From assembly GCA_036939975.1 (NCBI GenBank), contig JALLPB010001078.1, forward strand, positions 1 to 17,376: DNA of 17,376 nucleotides, read 5' to 3'. This document shows, in pieces, positions 1 through 8,526 of the stretch; position 1 is the stretch's first letter, and each line of letters starts with the position of its first letter. Below the pieces are notes generated by a model. That model did not search any database. It was given only the letters and a program-made list of their open reading frames with translations, and was not told the origin of the DNA. The position numbers and the translations under genes are program-made. This DNA is from Cyclostephanos tholiformis. Lineage: Eukaryota; Bacillariophyta; Thalassiosirophyceae; Thalassiosirales; Thalassiosiraceae.

Positions 1-188
1 GAAAATCACTCATTTCATACCCTCCATTTCAACGCATGACGACGATGTAATAATCGGTTTGAAATAAAAAAGTGATATTTGATTCCGATGCAGAAGAGCA
101 AGGCGCGTCGAATGGTGCTATCCATTATTGCTCAATTCTGAATTTTGAGGGAGAAATTACGTGTCAAAGTCAAAAATGAGCGATTTTC
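1..188. repeat. Possible terminal inverted repeats of a small element at the left edge
   Basis: The first 13 bases (gaaaatcactcat) recur inverted at 176-188 (atgagcgattttc) with one mismatch. Between them the sequence is AT-rich and has no convincing ORF. A smaller imperfect hairpin sits inside at 131-149 (ctcaa...ttgag). This could be a MITE-like non-coding element of about 188 bp. Its left end coincides with the window edge, so neither a longer arm nor a target-site duplication can be tested here. A chance match is quite possible. Confidence 0.2.
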
Positions 189-571
189 ACTAGGTTTTAC
201 CATAGGCCACGGCCAAACGATAAAACTATAAAAGAGTGAAACAGGAGCTTTCGAATAATGGTATGGGTTGCCTAAGTAAATAGTACGTACTTACAAGTCA
301 CCAACCGCTGCGGGGCAGTAGAAATTAGTTGTGGTGAGGGACAGATGCATGCGCACGCCAGCCTTTGACATGGCATTCTGTGTTCAAGGCAGGCATCACC
401 ATGGTGGTAGCATGAGGTGATTTGCGGGGATAAAAGTAGTTTCTTAAGATAAGGCCGCCGAACCCCCCCCAGGGCAAACAATTTCCACCACACCCTGCCA
501 ACAAAGCCACAAGTGGTTTCACAACAGCAATCGATGCGCCCATGGAAAAATAAAATATTGAATGAGCCAAC
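189..571. other. Non-coding stretch before the gag-like pseudogene
   Basis: No reading frame on either strand looks like protein here. A TATAAAAG box is present at 227-234, about 340 bp upstream of the first ATG of the decayed element. It could be a relic of that element's promoter or a chance match. A run of eight to nine C residues lies near 465-473. I recognise nothing else. Confidence 0.3.
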
Positions 572-3535
572 GTGAAATATGAAGAATGTCGAATCCAATG
601 CCTTGAGCAAGAGCGAAAGCAACGATGGCTTGCCCAGCACCTTCACAACATAGAGACAGAGCAATCAGGGCAGGTGAACCACACCGAAGCATCAGACTAC
701 AGTTTCATTTCGACCGGCAGATCCGCTACTTCATATTTGGGGAGGAAGGCTACGTCAATCGACATGACCTGTGGGGCAGGGAGTTCCCAACGCACGGGTG
801 GAGAGTTGACCATAGTCACCTGCTCCGGCACTAAAATCAAGAGGAACAAGAGGATAGCAACACCCGCAAACAGAGGGCCGAGGACAATGATGCAAACAAA
901 CAAAGGCCAGAACAACAAGATGATTACAAAGATGCCAATGCAACCGCTGACAATGAAACAAACAGAAGCATTAGCATTGATGCACTGTGGGTGAACAAAT
1001 CACAAGGAGACGTCAAACATGGCAACAGAGAGGGCACAAGAAGAGCAACCTGTGTCAGCCCAAGCACGCTTAGCACAGACTCAGCACTCACCCGGGAGAG
1101 AGTGTAAAACCAAAAATGTTCAACAGACTATGGGACATCACCGGGGGTGGGGGCATGGAACAGGGCCCAGCCCCGCCCGCCAATGCTAACCTCACTTTTG
1201 ACAATGGGAAAGTGGTAATCTGCTTCGAAGACCAGTTATGGGCTCCACCTGGCCCCCCAGTAGTCACCCAACCACCAGAAGAAGACGAGCTTGCTCCACC
1301 TCAAGGGACAGTCTGAGGAGCACAGGAGATACTACTGCCGGAAATGGAGCCTCCATTCATCCCACCACCCGGGAACATAGAACCACCATATTTGGGAATA
1401 GACTCAGCTTTGAAAAGCATGGGCCAATGCTATATGATGAAGAAACCATCAAAGCCGAGTTAACATTGCAGAGTGAGTAGGGCAACCTTTCGAGAGTTTG
1501 TTACGAATGTGCAACAATTCCGAGTCTACCTGGCGATGCTTGGGGGACAACCAGACGATACAATGATCCTCACCCCAGGAGTTTATTTCTCAATCGCGCA
1601 GTCTACAAGTCAGTACCAAGGGAAGGTATTGGCATTCATTGGCAACTGCATATCCACAAAGGAGCCCACCCTTGTGTGTCTTCCAACATTGAAAACATGG
1701 GAGTGGCACACGGGGCAGGCAGTCTGTTCATTTAAAAAACTTAACAAATTCTACAGTGAGGAAGGTAATAAGGGCAAGCTGTGGACACCAGGAGTGGGTG
1801 ATAGAATACCTGAAGAAGCTCGAGTCCCAAATCTTCTAGCAATCCCCAATGTCCTTGTCGATATCCTCTGACCACAAGGCAGGGCGGTAACCCCCAATAT
1901 GTGCTGGGAACAACTGATAGCTTCATTGAGTCCGAGGGACACCCGGGGGGACCCCAGTGGGATGGGGTCTGCAAGTGGTGTCTTGTAGCATGCCAAACAG
2001 GAGCAAATGGGAAGAGCAAGGTATTTTTAGACACAAGTCCCATAACCATTGACAATGAAGAATTTGACTGATGGGTAGGGAAAAAGCTGGACACGACATT
2101 GGGGCCCCGTCCCATAGCAGTAACAACACGAGGCAACGCCGAATGTTAGACACAACCATCGGTGCAAACATGATAAATTTTAGTAATGCCATTGCACCAC
2201 AGTTGGAAACAGCAAGCGCAGCGGCATCAAAAACCCCCTTATCCACTGACAAGGGCTTTGACCAGGATCAGATTGCCAAGTTGAAGGATGTCTGCAGGGT
2301 CTACAATGCCCAGCATATCCCAGCAATTTTGTCAGTGATACAGGCAACCGAAGGATAAAGCACCAATTCATACCACGCCCACCTATCCAAGTCCATCAAG
2401 GCATGGTGCTGGGTGCACCACATTGACCACAACAAATTATTGTTACTCGAGGTAAAATTCTTTGAGGATTTAGTAGCCCTGCATTTCAACCCAGGGGGCC
2501 CAGTGGCCCAATTTCACTTGGTGGCATGGGGAATGTCAATGCTGGCATGCTGCTTGGTAACAGCAGCGGAGGCAGAACAGAGTCACGAGTACAAGGAGGC
2601 CACAGCAAGCACAAAACACACACAGAGCATTGATGACCTCCTGAAGAGAAATCGAGGTCACACTGTATGGCCGGCGGCAAACTACATGGACCTGAAGTTC
2701 AACATTGGAATGTATTGTGGGCTGCTGTGGGCACTTTTTGGTGACCACTGTGATTATTATCATGAGCTTCTCAAAATTTATCATATCCTTGATCAGGAGG
2801 AATGCTTCACCATATGCACCGCTTACACATAAGAGGTATGCTCTTGAATAACGTGGGTGATAATTGATGATGGATGGTCCTTCTTTGGACGCAACCCAGT
2901 TGTTTCAGATTTTGCCCCTGGCACCAACTTTCAATTTTCAACTTCCCATTTGGAAAGCATTATGGATTTGGTACAAAATGCAATCCTAATCCAGCGGGCA
3001 ATGTTCCCATGCAAATGGATGTCCCCCCAGAGAGTGAGTGGGACATTGCAGCAACAGCAGAGTAGTACTAAGCCACCGGGTGAACTACCAACACAGTGGA
3101 CAATGCCTACTGCCATACCAGGAGCACCCACCATGCCCACAAAACCACTCCACCAGAGGGAAGACACCCGCCACCCAAAGATCAAAGATTAGGCTCCTGA
3201 TGGACCCATACCTCAAAAGATACAATAACTTCATCGGCCTATCAGACATCCTCATGGCATGTGGCAAATGAATGACAGACTTGCCTAACCTCCCAAACTA
3301 TTGCAACCCAACGAGACAATCATTCTTGTGCTGGAAAAGCATCTTGGGGTGGTGTTTCTGTGATGGGCGCTGCAAGTACTTGAAAGGCCACGTGAAAAAA
3401 GGGAACATTACCGATGAGTTAACCGATTCCTTCACCGACTGCATCAGCAAAGGTGTCCTCCACTACACCAACCTCCCGGAAGGGGAGAGCCCCACCAACA
3501 AACAATGCAGAGGGGGGGTGTAGCCACAAGCACCC
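572..3535 (+). pseudogene. Decayed gag-like protein gene of a repetitive diatom family
   Basis: The + strand reads as one ancestral protein spread over all three frames. A charged Glu/Gln/Asp/Asn-rich region lies at 841-1107. A Pro-rich segment follows at 1116-1315. A short piece at about 1400-1478 (HGPMLYDEETIKAEL) passes by frameshift into TFREFVTNVQQFRVYLAML (from 1482). A further block (TGANGKSKVFLDTSPITID) lies near 1994-2050. The longest block, 2071-3190, stays in one frame with stops at 2356 and 2830 and a TGA just after. It contains KFFEDLVALHFNPGGPVAQF and GMYCGLLWALFGDHCDYY. After a frameshift near 3190, the frame to 3523 has a stop at 3269 and ends with a CCCH zinc-knuckle-like motif (Cys-X7-Cys-X5-Cys-X5-His, 3329-3391). 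I recognise this order from uncharacterised multicopy diatom proteins, from memory only. Gag-like is inferred from the charged N-terminus, helical core and C-terminal knuckle. I saw no reverse transcriptase, integrase or LTR. Many stops and frame changes make it a pseudogene. Confidence 0.72.
3329..3391 (+). other. CCCH zinc-knuckle-like motif in the pseudogene
   Basis: The translated stretch has the order FLCWKSILGWC, five residues, Cys, five residues, GH-terminated His. The spacing is Cys-X7-Cys-X5-Cys-X5-His. It falls near the end of the gag-like coding block, where nucleocapsid-type knuckles usually lie. The ligands survive although the surrounding gene is broken. RNA or DNA binding by the ancestor is inferred, not shown. 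Confidence 0.45.
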
Positions 3536-4184
3536 CCTGACAAAGGTCGGGGATGGGTGCTCACGGATGCACAATTGAGGCTGAGCATAAAGAAGGTGCA
3601 TACAAAATAGATATCGAATTTGGGCTGGGCAAGAACTGCGACGACTATTCAGGGGATGACCAAAAAGCAATAGTCATAGGGCAATCACGGTGCCGTGCAG
3701 CACAATGGCTGGCCCAATGGGTGGTTACTGCTGATGATATACAACAACAAAAACAAGGCAATGAGCTCCCCCATGGGGGGAATGTGGAGTCAATAACAAA
3801 GGAGGTACTACCGCTGCTGTTATTGGATTGTGGAAAAGGTAAGATTCCACAACAAAATGGCAAAGAGGGAGTAGCATTGGCAAAAATCTGAATAACGGTG
3901 ATGTGATGATGAATGTGAGCAACCCCAACAATGGGCATAAGCAACCGGAGGCGAGTCACAGTATGAACAGCCCTCACAACAGAGGAGGACACTCAAAGGA
4001 GACAACAACCATTGAAAAAGTAATGCAGGGGCCACAAAACTCCAACCTCAACAAGGAACGTGTCCCAACAAGTGACATGTCCCTGCTGCAACATGGTGAT
4101 CAACTCCCAGTAAGCAAGTCAACATTGCCAACCACCAGGGCTCACTTACCCCCAGGTGAGGAGGAGGCCATCAATGGACATGAA
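3461..4184 (+). repeat. Tandem duplication, unit 1 (724 bp)
   Basis: This unit starts with cactacaccaacctcccgg, inside the C-terminal coding end of the gag-like pseudogene, and ends with ggacatgaa just before the same start motif recurs at 4185. The two units match nearly base for base, about 95% by eye. Unit 1 has lost one base in the G run near 3510-3518, which shifts the frame. Near 3889-3915 it has about 20 extra bases lying between two gaat(gtg) repeats. Its reading frame is therefore split into pieces at 3553-3891 and 3903-4229. The ancestral reading continues the gag-like protein with a hydrophilic tail. Confidence 0.88.
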
Positions 4185-4889
4185 CACTACACCAACCTCC
4201 CGGAAGGGGAGAGCCCCACCAACAAATGATGCAGAGGGGGCGGTGTAGCCACGAGCAATCCCTGACAAAGGTCGGGGATGGGTGCTCATGGGTGCACAAT
4301 TGAGGCTGAGCATAAAGAAGGTGCATACAAAATAGATGTCGAATTTGGGCTGGGCAAGAACTGCGACGACTATTCAGGGGACGACCATAAAGCAATAGTC
4401 ATAGGGCAATCACGGTGCCATGCAGCACAATGGCTGGCCCAATGGGCAGCGACTGCTGATGATATACAACAACAAAAACAAGGCAATGGGCTCCCCCATG
4501 GGGGGAATGTGGAGTCAATAACAAAGGAGGTACTACCACTGCTGTTATTGGATTGCAGAAAAGGTAAGATTCCACACAAAAATGGCAAAGAGGGAGTAGC
4601 ATTGGCAAAAAATCTGAATGTGAGCAACCCCAACAATGGGCATAAGCAACCGGAGGTGAGTCACAATATGAACAGCCCTCACAACAGAGAAGGACACCCA
4701 AAGGAGACAACAACCATTGAAAGAGTAATGCAGGGGCCACAAAACCCCAACCTCAACAAGGAATGTGTCCCAACAATTAACATGTCCCTACCGCAACATG
4801 GTGATCAACTCCCAGCAAGCGAGTCAACATCGCCAACCAACAGGGCACAATTACCCTCAGGTGAGGAGGAGGCCATCAATGGACATGAA
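4185..4889 (+). repeat. Tandem duplication, unit 2 (705 bp)
   Basis: This is the second direct copy of the unit at 3461-4184. It begins at the repeated cactacaccaacctcccgg and ends with ggacatgaa at 4889, where similarity to unit 1 stops and the antisense transposase fragment begins. It is shorter mainly because it lacks the roughly 20-bp segment of unit 1. Its frame is open from 4278 onward. The two stops before that (TGA after PTNK and TGA after SNP) sit where Arg codons would be expected. Confidence 0.88.
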
Positions 4890-4982
4890 ACACCACCCCT
4901 GGTACTTCTTGAACATTGCCAAGGGGCTGTGCCTCACTGCACCAAAAATGTTGCAAAACCTCTTCGTGAAGGCGGAGAGTAA
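4278..4982 (+). pseudogene. Chimeric 234-codon ORF across the repeat/transposase junction
   Basis: This is the longest open frame in the left half, but it is unlikely to be a gene. Codons up to about 4889 are the C-terminal tail of the gag-like family: hydrophilic, rich in Asn, Gln, Lys and Pro, with the core EFGLGKNCDDYSGDD. The last 30 or so residues, from 4890 to the stop, are antisense to a decayed transposase on the other strand. It has no start of its own, because its frame is open further upstream through two stops into the pseudogene. Trp in WLAQW stands where I would expect Arg. I recognise no enzyme domain. Expression is not excluded, but the simplest reading is a relic kept open by chance. 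Confidence 0.6.
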
Positions 4983-5340
4983 CATGAAGGATTTAACCTT
5001 TGTGTAAATGTCAGCAAACAACTAAGAAACAACATGCTTGGCTCTGTGACAAACAGTGATACGAGGATTGAATGCATGCAAAATCTTGCCAGCATTATGG
5101 ACGTTACTTGCTTCATGAAAAAACACCACATCAACAAGTCCTGAATACGTCTTCTTGTGCACATCCTTCTCTGTTTCCATCAGCTGAATGAGTGGCATTA
5201 TGAGTTTGGCGATATACTTTGCATCCTTCTTTCCCCCTTTGGCAAGGTGTGCAGTACAAATGGCAATTTTGAGCAATGCAAATGGATTATTGACACAGGA
5301 AGCCAGCACATTGACAAGCGGGACAGTCTTGGTGTTGCTT
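4890..5340 (-). pseudogene. hAT-like (DUF659-type) transposase fragment
   Basis: Read on the - strand from about 5340 to 4890, the translation includes TKTVPLVNVLASCVNNPFAL, then AKGGKKDAKYIAKLIMPLI, GLVDVVFFHEASNVHNAGKI and ITVCHRAKHVVS. It continues past one in-frame stop (TAG, 5024-5022) as LFADIYTKVKSFMLLSAFTK and FGAVRHSPLAMFKKY. The DG-A-S-N-V block and the following H-x-x-E/K-H-V-V-S block are typical of DUF659/hAT-type DDE transposases. The expected catalytic Asp-Gly of that block is His-Glu here (about 5112-5117), so the copy would be inactive even without the stop. The fragment ends abruptly at 4890, against the gag-like repeat. Upstream the frame shifts and runs into the minisatellite. 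Family assignment is from motif memory only. Confidence 0.6.
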
Positions 5341-5360
5341 AAACAGAGGAGCGGCTGCTG

Positions 5361-5667
5361 CTGCCTCTGTTGTTCTCACCGCCATTGCCCTCGCCCTTGC
5401 TCTCTCCCTTGGCTGCCACTGCTGCTTTTGCTGCTGCCGCTTTTGCTGCTGCCTCTGTTGTTCTCGCCGCCTTTGCCCTCGCCCTTGCTCTCTCCCTTGG
5501 CTGCCGCTGCCGCTGCTGCTGCCGCTACCCCTGCCACTGCCGCTACCACTACCGCTGCTGCTGCCGCTACCACTGCCGCTGCCTCTACTGCTACTGCTGC
5601 CACTTTTGCTGCTGCCTCTGTTGTTCTTGCCGCCATTGTCCTTGCCCTTGCTCTCTCCCTTGGCTGC
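5361..5667. repeat. Minisatellite: three 56-bp units in triplet-rich DNA
   Basis: A 56-bp motif beginning ctgcctctgttgttct and ending ctctcccttggctgc occurs at 5361-5416, 5449-5504 and 5612-5667, with few differences. The spacers are mixtures of ctg, ccg and cta triplets. Read on the - strand, the units encode variants of AAAKGESKG...NNRGSSKSG, but not all in the same frame, and the spacers give Ser/Gly/Arg or Gln runs. The array lies between the transposase-like block and a further 100 bp of open - strand sequence. It may be an expanded low-complexity linker of that decayed gene, or an independent array. Confidence 0.85.
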
Positions 5668-5914
5668 TGCTGCCCTGTACTTTTTAAGTTGATTGTTGTG
5701 TTTCCATTGCCGCACCGCCGCCGCCACCACCGCGCAACAGCCCTGATATTGCTGCTGTCCCTCCATCGGTCCGAAAATTGTGCCATTCATCCCTCATCCC
5801 TTGTCCACTTACCTTCCTGAGCACACTGTCACTGAACGTTAGTACTTGACATGAGCCCAGAAGTTCACTGTAACTCGTGTAACCATTGTTACACTTCAGG
5901 CATGCCTGACCCAA
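5668..5914 (-). pseudogene. Coding-like scraps upstream of the transposase fragment
   Basis: Two overlapping - strand frames are open here. One starts MNGTIFGPMEGQQQYQG and runs into the minisatellite. The other starts at 5914 with MGQACLKCNNGYTSYSELLG. An aggaag/gtaagt sequence at about 5818-5809 (- strand) resembles a splice donor. I do not recognise a family. These may be the N-terminal remains of the transposase-like gene whose core lies at 4890-5340. Confidence 0.2.
5877..5909. repeat. Hairpin and 14-bp palindrome side by side
   Basis: Positions 5877-5894 form a perfect hairpin (gtgtaac, loop catt, gttacac). Directly after it, 5896-5909 is a perfect 14-bp palindrome (tcaggcatgcctga). 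They lie next to the transposase relic, so they may be part of a transposon end or a cruciform-prone spot. No function can be assigned. Confidence 0.6.
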
Positions 5915-8526
5915 GGCTAGACATTAGGTGTGTACATTACTTACCTAAAGTACACTATAAGGTACCAATCAAATTTTTAGTACCAAGTGGAACCTCTGAG
6001 GTCATAGACTGACATCAGAGATCTAAAACATTATTNTGGATCCACCACATCATATGGTGTTGAAGGGAGATCTTCAAGCTCTCCTACAGATATACATACT
6101 CATGGAGGAACATCAAAGATTCATCATGAAGATGTACCAACACCTGTAGAAACCTACAGGACACATCTCACCCGTTGGCTTTGGCCAGGGTGATCAACTT
6201 CATTTTTAAGCATTAAAATAAGCTCATAATTTTCTTCTCCCGATCTGAACTACATGCCACTTCATTTGCACTCGTTTATTCACTTCAGGGGAAGAGTTAT
6301 CTACCCACCTAAGTCTTTTGGACAAATTTCAGTCTCACCATCTCACCCATGTTATGGAATGATGCCATGGTTGTTGTCAGATGCCCAGCTATCATGCTGT
6401 CACCCATAGCTTCTATATGTCCCCATTTAGTGGCCATGTGAGGGGGCCAAGATTATCATGGTTAACATGGTGGAGTCCTATAGTACTTGGGCTGTTTTTT
6501 TTCATTGCTGAAGTATATTTTTTGTGGCCACAGACTTATTGCCAATTTTGCTATGTAGGAAAAGTATAGAATCCTACTGAAGAATGAAATTGTACTTTTT
6601 TTGACAATGATGCAATGCCGCACCTTTCGCCTTGGTTAGGGTGCCACATGCTCTGTGCTTGTCAGCAACCTCCGCCTGTCATGGAAGATTATGACACAGT
6701 GCAACATGAATCCCAGGCAAAAGCAGCACTTGACCAGTTTGGTGGCAATGAGATGTGCCATTATCACTCGTGACACATCAATGTTTGAGGCAATATATTT
6801 TACAAGCCTGTCATTCCCTGACCTGGAACTTCATGCTGTGAGAAAGAAAACTGTCATCACTTCAGAGGGTTTTGCTTATCACTTCTGGATGACTATCCTT
6901 CTTGCTGATGGCACTGATGCAGCTCCAGCACCAGTAGATGAAGAAACAGAGCAACCAATCAGATCTGATGACATTCTGTCAGAAAAACTTTAACTTACGT
7001 AATATTTACAGAAAAACTGGAAGGGTTGGGTAAGTAAATGGCATAATAGTGGTATATGTAGGACAGGTACAGCAGGCTACAGTAAACATAATTATGATTG
7101 CACGCAGCTGCCCCAAGAGTTGGAGTTTCAAGTTTCACACAGCTGCTCTGAGAGTTAGGGTTAGGTGCAGTTGGTAGGTTGGGTAGTTGGTCTAAAAAAC
7201 ATTTTTTTATGGACAATGGCCAGGAGTTGGTCTTGAACTTCTCAAAATCTTCCAGTCCATTGATGCTTCACAAACAATGGCATGAGGTTAAGTGGAAATG
7301 TTGTCACTGGCAACATTCATTTGAGAATAATAAAGTAATTATTGAGCATTGAGCACCCAAATAGTTGTTTTTGTACCAAACATTGCAGAGTTATCACTTA
7401 CTGTCATCTGCATTCCTTTCCATATTTGTTCATTTTAGCCTATTGCGTTGGTTTCAGCAACTTAATCATAAGCATGTCTTGGATCTTGCCCATGATGCCT
7501 GGAGCTGTGCCGGGTTTCTCAGTATCTCAATACACAATTTTAATGAATCTCTTTCCTCACTTATGATGCTCAAGAGCTGGCAGTAGCCTCATTCACTCTG
7601 GATTTGATGTACATTGAAAAAACATCAGCATAAACCAAAGCATGAGTATGCATCCAATAATTTTTTGCTTATTTTCATCTTATCTCATGCTGAATACTCA
7701 CCAAACATTCACAAACATGACTTGTCCCGCTTCCTCCGCTTCCTTATGCCAGTAATATGAGTTGAGCATGACCACATTTGACAAGAATCCGCCACCCTCA
7801 ACCACCCAATAGAGAGATGTACAGAGACTGATGAGAGCAAGTCATACTTTAATTGCAGCTTCATTGTTAACTCCACCTGGATCACCACCCCTATCTGCAT
7901 TTAAGTCCATATGTAAGTAATTAGGTAAATATGTATTATTCTACCCACTCACCTAAAACACCTTCCTTTAGTACTTAACATACACCTACCTACATTAAAA
8001 CCTCACACTGCCTGTCTGTGCCAAAACAAAGAGGAAGCCTAAGAACTACCCTCTGATACCTAGATTAGATGAGACACATCTTGGTGTTGATGTCTACCTA
8101 CCTGACAAAATTGCACGGCGATAGCAGGGCATTCATTGTAAAGCCGGCGAGAAAGAGTACACAGTCATCATCATTTGAAGAAGCACATCATAAAGAAGTT
8201 GAAGACATCAGGCACCATTAAAGACAAAGGGATAACTACTATATGAACAATTAGATCTTAATTACATTTAGTCTAATACAAACTCAGAAAAAACATCGGC
8301 CATCAAATTATCATGGGGCAACAGTTCTCCACTCGTCCGGAATGCACGAGCAGTTGAGGCCAATCCCAGATTTGTAGCCTTGCTTGTATAAAGACAAGCG
8401 TAATTTTTGACAAAATAGCCGAATCTAGAATCTTGGTAGCCTGCCACAAACTATTTGACAAAAATAACATTGCGAAGCAATCATACGGTGTTGCGTGTGA
8501 GAACGGACGCGCAGTTTCATGAACAC
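5915..8526. other. AT-rich gene-free stretch with coding-like scraps
   Basis: There is no intact gene here. Two scraps look coding. At 6011-6190 (+) sixty codons are open (for example SYGVEGRSSSSPTDIHTHGG) and contain the ambiguous base N at 6036. At 6660-6993 (+) the frame first reads QPPPVMEDYDTVQHESQAKA and, after a shift, TSEGFAYHFWMTILLADGTD to a stop at 6991. A - strand frame at 7900-7709 is open but unconvincing. I recognise none of them; remains of further mobile elements are the likeliest source. The stretch 8283-8526 directly follows the nucleotidase stop on the - strand and should hold its 3' UTR. Confidence 0.4.

Noticed and set aside
272..664. 130-codon - strand ORF rich in Leu and Cys
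   Set aside because: It has no recognisable family or motif, overlaps the start of the gag-like pseudogene and lies in repeat-type sequence.
3461..4889. LTR pair as an explanation for the two direct repeats
   Set aside because: The units abut without internal sequence, begin inside coding sequence and lack TG...CA ends, so a tandem duplication fits better.
5188..5820. 210-codon + strand ORF rich in Leu, Pro and Ala
   Set aside because: It is a low-complexity reading of the triplet-rich minisatellite. The - strand transposase-like reading explains its left part better.
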